Part shown: piece after piece, positions 26,545-32,815 of the stretch
Numbering within the stretch: the first letter of the stretch is position 1
Layout of the letters: each line of letters starts with the position of its first letter
Assembly (NCBI GenBank): GCA_944328495.1
Contig: CALVHR010000049.1
Span: 1-39,551, forward strand
Direction: 5' to 3'
From: an uncultured Clostridia bacterium
GTDB taxonomy: Bacteria; Bacillota; Clostridia; Christensenellales; Borkfalkiaceae
Length of the DNA: 39,551 nucleotides
Notes under the pieces: model-generated
What the model saw: the letters and a program-made list of their open reading frames with translations, nothing else
Told to the model about the DNA's origin: nothing
The model's database searches: none
Translations under genes and position numbers: made by a program

Positions 26545-27269
26545 TATCCGTTCTCCTTTACGTTCCTCCAGCACAGGGAAGGGCGCTGCGATAATATTTT
26601 AAACATATCTTCCTTCCGCCCCGCACTGACCAGCTTGTCGTTGTCAAACAAAATGATCTTATCCGCCGTTTCCAAAATCCTCTGCTGATGACTTACAATA
26701 ATGACCGTTTTATCGTGAAGGCGCTCAAAAATTTTAACCAGATCTTCAAAGCTCCACAAATCGATCCCCGCTTCCGGTTCGTCCAGTAAAAAGACTTCTC
26801 CGCCCTTTGCAATGGCCGTTGCGAGCTCGATGCGTTTGAGCTCCCCGCCTGACAGCGTACCATCCACCGCACGATCGATGTAATTGCGCGCGCATAAACC
26901 GACAGAAGAAAGACAATCACACATTCCGTCCATATCCAGTTTTTTGCCGCATGCCATTTCCAAAAGGCGCTTGACCGTGATCCCTTTGAAACGTACCGGT
27001 TGCTGAAACGCCATCGTAAATCCTTTACGGGCGCGCTCGGTTACCGAACAGTCGGTAATATCTTCACCGTTAAAATAAATTTTTCCGGAGGTGGGTTTTT
27101 CAAATCCCATTAAAAGTTTGATCAATGTGGATTTGCCGCTCCCGTTCGGACCGGTGATGACCGTAATCGCTTTGTCCCCAAAGGTAAGATTCACATCTTG
27201 CAGAATCGTCTGTCTCTTTCCGTTTTGTTCATCTTTTACGGAATAGGTTATATTTTTGAGTTCGAGCAT
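26544..27269 (-). CDS. sufC: SufC-like Fe-S assembly ATPase (SmsC-like)
   Basis: A 241-residue ABC-type ATPase without transmembrane parts that powers Fe-S cluster building on the SufB-like partner. Walker A is GPNGSGKST at residues 40-48, the signature is LSGGELKRIELATAIA, and Walker B is EVFLLDEPEAGIDLWS. The EPEAGID reading is typical of SufC rather than transporters. I begin at the ATG at 27269, since GAGGAG lies just upstream and inside the four-codon GTG extension. A near-perfect promoter lies 60 bp upstream. Confidence 0.9.
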   Translation of the reverse strand: MLELKNITYSVKDEQNGKRQTILQDVNLTFGDKAITVITGPNGSGKSTLIKLLMGFEKPTSGKIYFNGEDITDCSVTERARKGFTMAFQQPVRFKGITVKRLLEMACGKKLDMDGMCDCLSSVGLCARNYIDRAVDGTLSGGELKRIELATAIAKGGEVFLLDEPEAGIDLWSFEDLVKIFERLHDKTVIIVSHQQRILETADKIILFDNDKLVSAGRKEDMFKILSQRPSLCWRNVKENG

Positions 27270-27328
27270 CTTTCTCCTCACAGCCCCTAAGCCGCGTTTT
27301 TCTTTTCGTATCTTTATTTTGCTCGGAA

Positions 27329-27357
27329 ATTATATAAAATAAAAGCAAAACTGTCAA
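27329..27357 (-). promoter_or_regulatory. Consensus promoter of the sufC-sufB operon
   Basis: On the minus strand, perfect TTGACA (27352-27357), 17-base spacer and perfect TATAAT (27329-27334). This is as strong as sigma-A promoters get by sequence. I see no clear inverted repeat overlapping it that would mark an IscR-type operator. Confidence 0.9.
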
Positions 27358-27390
27358 TAAAACTGTACGATCAAATTAAATTTTTCGTTT

Positions 27391-27414
27391 TAAAATACCC
27401 CGCCGAACGCGGCG
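27391..27414 (-). terminator. Weak terminator candidate after purB
   Basis: On the minus strand, a 5-bp GC stem (CGCCG-CGTT-CGGCG) is followed by GGGTATTTTAAAA. The T-run is interrupted and the stem short, so partial read-through into sufC is possible. Confidence 0.4.
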
Positions 27415-27421
27415 CCGATTT

Positions 27422-28858
27422 TCAGACGCGCACTTCTCCGCTTATACCCAACTCGGATGCATGCGCCTGCAAAATCGGATCGATCTCCGCCTCGATGAAT
27501 TCGCAGACCTGTTCGCTGCTCCTGCCGATAAAGTTTTTCGCGTCGAGAATGCCGTCCAAACGATCGCGGACCGCGGCAAACATATCGTCCGCCTTGATCA
27601 GCTCGATCAAATTATTCTCTTTGCCTTCCTGCTTAACATTTTTTGCCGCTTCCATGGAGAGCTCGCGGATGCGCTCATGCAATTCTTGTCGATTCCCGCC
27701 TCCCTTTACACATTCCATCATAATGTTTTCCGTAGCCATGAAAGGCAACTCCGCCGCAATATGCTTTGCGATGACCTTTTCATAAACGACCAAATTTTCA
27801 GAAATGTTCAAATAGAGATTTAAGATAGCATCAACGGCAAGAAACGCCTGCGCGATCACGATACGCTTGTTTGCACTGTCGTCCAAAGTACGCTCAAACC
27901 ACTGCGTCGACGCGGTCACCGCAGCATTGATCGGAAGGCTTAAAACATAACGCGCAAGTGAACCGACGCGCTCGCTCCGCATCGGATTACGTTTATACGC
28001 CATGGCGGATGAGCCGATCTGTTTCTTTTCAAAAGGCTCCTCTACCTCTTTCATATGCTGCAACAGCCGAATATCATTGGAAAAACGATAGGCACTCTGC
28101 GCAATCTGCGAAAGCACACAGAGCACATTATAATCAAATTTACGCGGATATGTCTGTCCCGTCACTCCATACACCTTCGTATATCCGAGCTTTTTCACAA
28201 CGCGCCTTTCCAGCTCTTTTACCTTTTCCCCGTCTCCGTTGAAAAGATCCAAAAAACTTGCCTGCGTGCCGGTAGTTCCCTTTACGCCGCGCAGTTTGAC
28301 ACAATCTTTCAGGTGTACCAAATTATAATAATCCATTTCCAGATCGGACAACCACAATGTCGCACGCTTTCCGACTGTCGTAAGCTGTGCGGGTTGCAGA
28401 TGCGTAAAACCAAGCGTCGGCAAATCTTTATAACGAAGCGCAAACTTCTTCAGTTTATCGATCACATTGACAAGTTTGCTCAAAACCATGTCGAGCGCAT
28501 TGTCAATGACGATCACTTCCGCATTGTCGGTAACATAACAGGAGGTTGCCCCCAAATGTATGATCGGTTCCGCAGATTTCGCCTGTTTCCCAAACGCTTT
28601 TACGTGTGCCATGACATCGTGCCGCACTTCACTTTCAAAACGGCGCGCATCGTCGTAATTGATGTCGTCCGCATACTTCTTCATTTCGGCGATCTGCCCG
28701 TCCGTAATATGCAAGCCCAGTTCTTTTTCAGATTCCGCAAGCGCGATCCAAAGTTTGCGCCACAATCTGAATTTCTTATCGTCCGAAAAATTTTCAGCCA
28801 TTGCTCTGCTTGCATAACGGCTGAGCAACGGATTCTCATAAACGCTCGTGTCTGCCAT
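27422..28858 (-). CDS. purB: Adenylosuccinate lyase
   Basis: Cleaves succinyl-AICAR and adenylosuccinate in purine synthesis. The 478-residue protein carries the fumarase/aspartase superfamily signature SSAMAYKRNPMRSERV, the HLGATSCYVTDNAE block, the FTHLQPAQLTTVGKR block, and GTTGTQASFLDLFNGD. The start at 28858 (MADTSVYENPL) is set by GGGAG 8 bases upstream; 18 more in-frame codons upstream lack one. It stands alone between the PC4-like gene and the suf pair, with no other pur genes near. I could not place a convincing promoter in the 57 bp upstream. Confidence 0.95.
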   Translation of the reverse strand: MADTSVYENPLLSRYASRAMAENFSDDKKFRLWRKLWIALAESEKELGLHITDGQIAEMKKYADDINYDDARRFESEVRHDVMAHVKAFGKQAKSAEPIIHLGATSCYVTDNAEVIVIDNALDMVLSKLVNVIDKLKKFALRYKDLPTLGFTHLQPAQLTTVGKRATLWLSDLEMDYYNLVHLKDCVKLRGVKGTTGTQASFLDLFNGDGEKVKELERRVVKKLGYTKVYGVTGQTYPRKFDYNVLCVLSQIAQSAYRFSNDIRLLQHMKEVEEPFEKKQIGSSAMAYKRNPMRSERVGSLARYVLSLPINAAVTASTQWFERTLDDSANKRIVIAQAFLAVDAILNLYLNISENLVVYEKVIAKHIAAELPFMATENIMMECVKGGGNRQELHERIRELSMEAAKNVKQEGKENNLIELIKADDMFAAVRDRLDGILDAKNFIGRSSEQVCEFIEAEIDPILQAHASELGISGEVRV

Positions 28859-28915
28859 AATCCAATCTCCCTTCTGTTTTTTCAATGCGTAAATTTCAAT
28901 ATATTCAAACAAGAC

Positions 28916-28946
28916 AAAAAAGGGGTACGGTCCTAGCCGCCCCCCC
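28916..28946 (-). terminator. Terminator after the PC4-like gene
   Basis: On the minus strand, GGGG...CGG-CTAGGA-CCG-TA-CCCC folds into a GC-rich interrupted stem and is followed by six T. It starts about 7 bp after the PC4-like stop and separates it from purB. Confidence 0.75.
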
Positions 28947-28952
28947 TAATCG

Positions 28953-29174
28953 TCAAATCTCCAGCTGATTGAGAAGATCTTTCAACGTTTTTATTTCATC
29001 CATGGAAAGCGTAATTCCTTTCCCCATGCGATCATGCCCTTCGTTCCAGGTTCGAATATCATATACGGGCTCCCGATCGTTCCAACTGACAAGGTTCAGC
29101 TCTTTCGTCCAACCGTTGCCCGTCTCGCTCAATACTCCGAGCTTTTCCGTCACTTCATATTTTAATTCTGCCAT
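28953..29174 (-). CDS. YdbC/PC4-family ssDNA-binding protein
   Basis: A 73-residue protein of the PC4 (p15) fold found in Bacillota as YdbC. The pattern is KYEVTEKLGVLSETGNGWTKELNLVSWNDREPVYDIRTWNEGHDRMGKGITLS with a C-terminal helix for dimerisation. YdbC from Lactococcus is reported to bind single-stranded DNA, so a role in replication, repair or transcription is plausible. GGAGGG lies 5 bases before the ATG, and it has its own promoter and terminator, so it is monocistronic. Confidence 0.9.
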   Translation of the reverse strand: MAELKYEVTEKLGVLSETGNGWTKELNLVSWNDREPVYDIRTWNEGHDRMGKGITLSMDEIKTLKDLLNQLEI

Positions 29175-29208
29175 AAATCCCTCCGAATCGGATTAGTTTA
29201 CTCTAACA

Positions 29209-29237
29209 ATTATAACATATAGACACCAAAATGTAAA
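29209..29237 (-). promoter_or_regulatory. Promoter of the PC4-like gene
   Basis: On the minus strand, TTTACA (29232-29237), 17-base spacer, perfect TATAAT (29209-29214). The leader is about 30 bases. Confidence 0.82.
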
Positions 29238-29274
29238 GAGAAATAAATCAAATCATTTCCCTCTTCCCCCGAAT

Positions 29275-29463
29275 TTATAAGCGCTTCCTGCCTTTCTTAT
29301 TCGGCTCTGTTATAATTTTATCGATCCGAATGGTCGCATAATCTTGAATATCAAGACATTTTCCGCAATTATCGCATACCTTGTTCGGATCAAGGTCACA
29401 CATTTCGCATTCAAGGCAACCGATGCAATCTCTATCGTATAACACACATTTCTGCGTTTCCAT
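29275..29463 (-). CDS. Cysteine-rich small protein, putative metal or Fe-S binder
   Basis: A 62-residue protein with eight cysteines packed in residues 6-36. They are C6, C13, C16, C19, C22, then C30, C33, C36, the last seven arranged as Cx2Cx2Cx2C...Cx2Cx2C. The spacing suggests one or two metal sites, either zinc or Fe-S, but it is not a standard 2[4Fe-4S] ferredoxin (no CxxCxxCxxxCP). The C-terminus is basic (KKGRKRL). I recall similar small proteins in Clostridia but know no function. It is divergent from lexA, with its own promoter. GGATGAG lies just before the ATG. Confidence 0.75.
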   Translation of the reverse strand: METQKCVLYDRDCIGCLECEMCDLDPNKVCDNCGKCLDIQDYATIRIDKIITEPNKKGRKRL

Positions 29464-29483
29464 ATCTCATCCTCCGTTTACGG

Positions 29484-29512
29484 ATTATAACATAAACATT
29501 AAAAATAATCAA
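29484..29512 (-). promoter_or_regulatory. Promoter of the Cys-rich small protein
   Basis: On the minus strand, TTGATT (29507-29512), 17-base spacer, perfect TATAAT (29484-29489). The possible LexA box at 29522-29535 lies about 10 bp upstream of this -35. Confidence 0.8.
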
Positions 29513-29521
29513 ATAAAATTA

Positions 29522-29535
29522 TAAACATTTGTTTG
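29522..29535. promoter_or_regulatory. Candidate LexA box between lexA and the Cys-rich gene
   Basis: TAAACATTTGTTTG is an inverted repeat with half-sites AAAC and GTTT separated by four bases. The Bacillota LexA box is CGAAC-N4-GTTCG, so this differs by one base in each half-site core but keeps the geometry. It overlaps the lexA -35, the expected place for autorepression. Confidence 0.55.
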
Positions 29536-29561
29536 CTTTTTATAAATCTTTATGGTATAAT
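29533..29561 (+). promoter_or_regulatory. lexA promoter
   Basis: TTGCTT (29533-29538), 17-base spacer, perfect TATAAT (29556-29561). The start is near 29568, giving a leader of about 20 bases with AAGGAAG before the ATG. Confidence 0.8.
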
Positions 29562-29587
29562 AGAAAAAAACAAAGGAAGATTCGGTC

Positions 29588-30178
29588 ATGTCGGAAAGCA
29601 GCAGGAACAAAATGCAGGCTGTACTCGCTTACATCAACGAATACAACGCGGAATACGGTTATTCTCCTACCGTCCGCGAGATCTGTGCCAAACTCAACAT
29701 CAAATCGACGGCTTCTGCCTACTATTATATCGAAAAATTGACAGACGAAGGCTTGATCTCCAAATCTCCAAATAAAAACAGAGCTGTCAATTTTAAAAAA
29801 AGCTCTTCGATTAATATTCCTCTGATCGGTACAGTCACCGCAGGGCAACCGATCTTCGCTTATGAAAATTATGAGGAATTTTACTCTTTCCCCGCAGACA
29901 GCTTTTCCGGTTCCGATTTATTCATGTTAAACGTCCAGGGCACCAGTATGATCGATGCCGGAATTTACAACGGCGATAAAATCGTCGTTCGTAAGCAACA
30001 GACCGCAGATAACGGTGACATCGTTGTCGCCCTTCTTGATGACAGCGCGACCGTCAAAAGATTTTTCCGCAAAGACAAACATTTTATTCTTCATCCGGAA
30101 AACGAGACCATGCAGGACATCATCGTCGACGAAGTGGTCATCCTCGGCAAAGTTGTCGGATTGGTCCGCAGTTTCTGA
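29588..30178 (+). CDS. lexA: LexA SOS repressor
   Basis: Represses DNA-damage genes and cleaves itself when RecA filaments form. The 196-residue protein has an N-terminal winged helix-turn-helix (GYSPTVREICAKLNIKSTASAYYYIEKL, about 24-51). The cleavage site Ala85-Gly86 lies in GTVTAGQPIF, the catalytic Ser120 in GTSMIDAGI and Lys157 in SATVKRFFR. The usual Asp before Ser-Met (GDSM) is Thr here. It stands alone, flanked by its own promoter and a terminator. Confidence 0.95.
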   Translation: MSESSRNKMQAVLAYINEYNAEYGYSPTVREICAKLNIKSTASAYYYIEKLTDEGLISKSPNKNRAVNFKKSSSINIPLIGTVTAGQPIFAYENYEEFYSFPADSFSGSDLFMLNVQGTSMIDAGIYNGDKIVVRKQQTADNGDIVVALLDDSATVKRFFRKDKHFILHPENETMQDIIVDEVVILGKVVGLVRSF

Positions 30179-30197
30179 CAAATTTCTCCCATAAATT

Positions 30198-30239
30198 AAA
30201 AAAAGTCGTTTTGTACATTTTGTACAAGGCGACTTTTTT
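30198..30239. terminator. Bidirectional terminator between lexA and the aldo/keto reductase gene
   Basis: A-rich run, then GTCG, an inner TTGTACA/TGTACAA pair, CGAC and a T-run. The outer stem AAAAAAGTCG/CGACTTTTTT gives T-runs in both directions, so it can end lexA (plus) and the reductase operon (minus), whose stop is about 55 bp away. Confidence 0.85.
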
Positions 30240-30294
30240 AAAGTTTTACAGCAAAAGGCATACAGACGTCGCTCCGCTTTTTCCAATGAACAAC

Positions 30295-31410
30295 TCAGTC
30301 AAAAAGAGATTCCCCGACCTTTTTCAGGTACTCCGTAATCACCAAATGCTGCGGACATGCTCTCTCACACTGTTTACAGCCTATGCAATCTTTCGGCTTT
30401 CCGTAACCTTTGTCCGTTAAACTCCGAAGAGCCGTTTTCAGGGTCTCTTCCTTCGATTCCGATTTTAATTTTTCATTGTAGATCGCAAAATATTCCGGTA
30501 TCGGAATATTTTGCGGGCAGCCTTCCGTACAGTAGCGGCAATTCGTGCAAGGAATGGATATACTTGCACGGAGCATCGCTTCCGCGCGGCGAAGAATATC
30601 CAGCTCGTCTTGTTCAAGAGATTTGAAATCGCGCATAAAAGAGGTATTTTCCTCTAACTGCGCCATGTCAGACATTCCACTGAGCACTACGACCGCCTTA
30701 GGAAGACTTGCGGCAAAACGAATAGCCCAGGACGCAGGCGACCAATCCGCATGTTTATCTGTTAAAATCTTCTTCACTTCATCGGGAACGTTCGCCAATC
30801 TTCCTCCCTTTACCGGTTCCATGATAATGACTTTTTTCCCGTGCCGGACCGCCGTTTCATAACACAGCCTCGACTGAACTCCCTCATCGTTCCAGTCCAG
30901 ATAATTAATTTGCAATTGCACAAATTCGATTTCGGGATGTTCGGTAAGAATCCTGTCAAGCACCGGTGCTTTGTCATGAAACGAAAATCCGATTCGACGG
31001 ACAAGCCCTTGCTCTTTTAATCGGGATACATATTGAAAACTTTTAAATTTCTGCGCGATTTTATAATTTTCTTCCCCTAAATTATGCAACAGGTAATAAT
31101 CGAAATATTCCACCCCGCAGCGCCGAATCTGCTCTTCAAAAATACGCTCCTGATCTCCCTGTTTTTTCAGAAAAAAAGTAGGAAGTTTTGTCGTGAGCGT
31201 AAAACTGTCACGCGCATGACGATCGACCAGCGCCTCCTTTGCTACGCTCTCGGATACGCCGTCGTGATACATATAGGCAGTATCAAAATATGTAAATCCG
31301 CGTTTCAAAAACAAATCTACCATTTTACAAAATTGAGGCATGTCCACCGACGAATGATCTTCCGGATCTATCAGCGGCAAACGCATTAAACCAAACCCGA
31401 GTTTTTTCAT
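30295..31410 (-). CDS. Aldo/keto reductase with C-terminal 2[4Fe-4S] ferredoxin domain
   Basis: A 371-residue oxidoreductase. The AKR barrel (about 1-275) has the catalytic tetrad Asp43, Tyr48, Lys75 and His109 (FDTAYMYHDG, TTKLP, YYLLHN). The C-terminal domain has two ferredoxin-type clusters, with Cys288, 291, 294, 298 in CTNCRYCTEGCP and Cys342, 345, 348, 352 in CIGCKQCERACP. This fusion is common in Clostridia and suggests electron transfer between ferredoxin-like carriers and NAD(P)H-dependent carbonyl reduction; the substrate is unknown. It overlaps the upstream DUF1893 gene by 4 bp. Confidence 0.92.
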   Translation of the reverse strand: MKKLGFGLMRLPLIDPEDHSSVDMPQFCKMVDLFLKRGFTYFDTAYMYHDGVSESVAKEALVDRHARDSFTLTTKLPTFFLKKQGDQERIFEEQIRRCGVEYFDYYLLHNLGEENYKIAQKFKSFQYVSRLKEQGLVRRIGFSFHDKAPVLDRILTEHPEIEFVQLQINYLDWNDEGVQSRLCYETAVRHGKKVIIMEPVKGGRLANVPDEVKKILTDKHADWSPASWAIRFAASLPKAVVVLSGMSDMAQLEENTSFMRDFKSLEQDELDILRRAEAMLRASISIPCTNCRYCTEGCPQNIPIPEYFAIYNEKLKSESKEETLKTALRSLTDKGYGKPKDCIGCKQCERACPQHLVITEYLKKVGESLFD

Positions 31411-31889
31411 ATCTTACCTCCTCCGTGCAATTCTTCCTGTGTCTTTAAAATAATTTGATATGCCTGTTCCGGATCGTCCGTAATTTCCGTCGATTTTTCC
31501 ATCGGACATTGCCCTGTCCCTTGCCTGTTCATGATCTGGGCAACCAGCTCTCGATAAGAAAACTCTATCCCGTATTTTTCCAATACTTGCTTGGCGCCGA
31601 AACTTATTACCTCTCCATAAACTTCCCGCACTCCCATTTTAACAAACAAGAGCGCCGCTGCTTTCCCGACGATTTTATCTGCAACAGAATATCCGCGCCA
31701 ATCTTTACCGCTTGCGATCAATAAAAGCAACGGCATCACGCCGCGTTCCGTTCTTTCTGTCCTTTTTCCGTCCTTGCAAAGAACAACACTTGCCGAAGCC
31801 AAAGCATATTTTGCAGTTTCTATGTCTGCCGACCGAACCGTCTCCTCTCCGTTTTTTGCCCGATCCGCCCCCGTAAACACGTCTTTCAT
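31407..31889 (-). CDS. DUF1893 family protein
   Basis: A 160-residue protein of DUF1893, a family said to have a cytidine-deaminase-like fold but of unknown activity. The core runs from VVLCKDGKRTERTERGVMPLLLLIASGKDWRGYSVADKIVGKAAALLF to the conserved NRQGTGQCPMEK motif, which holds a potential ligand Cys. About 25 N-terminal residues precede the core. It is coupled to the aldo/keto reductase by a 4-bp overlap, so the two may act on the same compound (inference). Confidence 0.85.
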   Translation of the reverse strand: MKDVFTGADRAKNGEETVRSADIETAKYALASASVVLCKDGKRTERTERGVMPLLLLIASGKDWRGYSVADKIVGKAAALLFVKMGVREVYGEVISFGAKQVLEKYGIEFSYRELVAQIMNRQGTGQCPMEKSTEITDDPEQAYQIILKTQEELHGGGKI

Positions 31890-31951
31890 TCTTATCCCTG
31901 TCCTTGCTCCGTAAATATTTCAGGATTTTAAAAAAATATCTTTAAAATCAC

Positions 31952-31980
31952 TTGCAAATCGAACGTGGTTATATTATAAT
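31952..31980 (+). promoter_or_regulatory. Promoter of tRNA-Leu(CAA)
   Basis: TTGCAA (31952-31957), 17-base spacer, perfect TATAAT (31975-31980), about 40 bases before the tRNA. The AT-rich -10 region is near-palindromic and could also serve the minus-strand DUF1893 gene, but with a poor -35. Confidence 0.75.
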
Positions 31981-32021
31981 AAATAACAGCGATGCGCAAA
32001 GAGCATCCGAAAATTATTTTT

Positions 32022-32108
32022 GCCGCTGTGGTGAAATTGGCAGACGCAACAGACTCAAAATCTGTCGGGGTTACCCCCGTGTCGGTTCGAGTCCGACCAG
32101 CGGCACCA
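32022..32108 (+). tRNA. tRNA-Leu (anticodon CAA)
   Basis: An 87-base class II tRNA. Acceptor GCCGCTG pairs with CAGCGGC, followed by A and an encoded CCA. The D arm is GTGAAATTGGCAGAC, and the anticodon stem ACAGA/TCTGT encloses CTCAAAA, giving anticodon CAA (reads UUG). The variable arm is CGGGGTTACCCCCG and the T arm is GTCGG-TTCGAGT-CCGAC. Confidence 0.96.
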
Positions 32109-32116
32109 CAATCATT

Positions 32117-32148
32117 ACGCTTCCCCAAATCCCGCGGAAGCGTTTTTT
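32117..32148 (+). terminator. Terminator of tRNA-Leu(CAA)
   Basis: ACGCTTCC and GGAAGCGT form an 8-bp stem around an 11-base loop, followed by a run of six T. It starts 9 bases after the tRNA CCA. Confidence 0.9.
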
Positions 32149-32206
32149 ATTTTCCGATCGATAACTGTGTATTCCGTTTTGAACGTACGAATACTTTTGT
32201 CCTTAC

Positions 32207-32235
32207 AGTATACCACAGTTTTTTCTTAAGTGCAA
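32207..32235 (-). promoter_or_regulatory. Minus-strand promoter upstream of the tRNA-Leu locus
   Basis: On the minus strand, TTGCAC (32230-32235), 17-base spacer, TATACT (32207-32212). The only minus-strand genes it could drive are DUF1893 and the aldo/keto reductase, through a leader of about 310 bases antisense to tRNA-Leu(CAA). Confidence 0.6.
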
Positions 32236-32336
32236 TATTTTACTGAAAATACGACAAGAAAGATTCCTCCCGCTTATAACATTGCGCCTTATAAAGCGTA
32301 ATGCAATTTCAATTGCCGATAATCGCTGCTTGGGAT

Positions 32337-32380
32337 ATGACAAGGCCTTTCCTCCGTCTAAGAAGGAAAGGCCTTGTCAT
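32337..32380. repeat. 17-bp perfect inverted repeat without T-run
   Basis: ATGACAAGGCCTTTCCT pairs fully with the sequence at 32364-32380 around a 10-base loop. Neither strand has a T-run after it, so it is not a standard terminator. It could be an RNA element, a protein-binding site or a miniature mobile-element end. Confidence 0.75.
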
Positions 32381-32573
32381 CACTTTGCGCTGTTTAAACA
32401 CGAATAAAAATACATCTTGCATCGCCTGATTTTCACGCATTCGATTATATAACTGCAACCATGAAAATTTGCGCCGCCTTGTAATTTTATTCCGAATAAA
32501 CCCCGCGCGTATTCTATCACTACCCTTTCAATAAAATTTGTTTGCCGTCAATATTTATAACGGCCATGGGATA

Positions 32574-32619
32574 AAGCAAATCAAATGCCCGTTTACCCTG
32601 TTGGCAAATTTGCTTTTTT
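32574..32619 (+). terminator. Terminator-like hairpin with six-T run, no upstream gene
   Basis: AAGCAAAT pairs with ATTTGCTT and an inner TGCC pairs with GGCA around a loop; six T begin at the end of the stem. Since no plus-strand gene precedes it closer than tRNA-Leu(CAA), which has its own terminator, it may mark the 3' end of an unannotated RNA. Confidence 0.5.
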
Positions 32620-32755
32620 ATTATAATCAATCAACCGCTAAAAAAGTGCTAAAATAGCTCTATACGCAAAAAATAAACATTATTTCCCTATATGTGAACT
32701 TTTTATATTTTGCCATATAAGATTTTATCCACGTATGACATCGGCTAAAAAGGCA

Positions 32756-32784
32756 TAAAAAGACGAAGCATCAAACGCTTCGCC
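32756..32784 (-). terminator. Terminator of the ABC-MarR-DtxR-HD operon
   Basis: On the minus strand, GGCGAAGC and GCTTCGTC form an 8-bp stem (one G-U pair) around GTTTGAT, followed by five T. It lies 31 bases after the HD-gene stop. Confidence 0.85.
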
Positions 32785-32815
32785 TTTCTTAATGACTCGA
32801 TCAAAAACATTTGGA

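Larger units (their letters stand above)
32149..32755. other. Gene-poor, hairpin-rich stretch of about 600 bp
   Basis: I see no gene here. Short open frames occur (for example a minus-strand frame of about 50 codons and a 15-codon frame starting MAVINIDGKQ) but none has supporting features. What it does hold: a minus-strand promoter at 32207-32235, an 8-bp hairpin at 32280-32303, a 17-bp perfect hairpin at 32337-32380, and a plus-strand terminator-like hairpin at 32574-32619. A plus-strand small RNA ending at the last hairpin is possible, but I could not place its promoter and recognise no known RNA family. Confidence 0.5.

Noticed and set aside
27270-27421. IscR/SufR-type operator or riboswitch upstream of sufC
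   Set aside because: Only a consensus promoter and a weak terminator are visible; no conserved repeat or structured leader.
28859-28952. Purine riboswitch or PurR box upstream of purB
   Set aside because: The space is too short for the riboswitch aptamer and is filled by the terminator of the PC4-like gene; no PurR-box repeats seen.
32390-32580. Minus-strand frame of about 50 codons and the short frame starting MAVINIDGKQILLKG
   Set aside because: The first has no start with a ribosome site and an atypical composition; the second stops after 15 codons. A broken gene remnant is possible but cannot be supported.
32400-32620. 6S RNA, tmRNA, SRP RNA or RNase P RNA in the gene-free region
   Set aside because: I looked for their conserved sequence blocks and end-to-end pairing and found none convincing; only the terminator-like hairpin remains.
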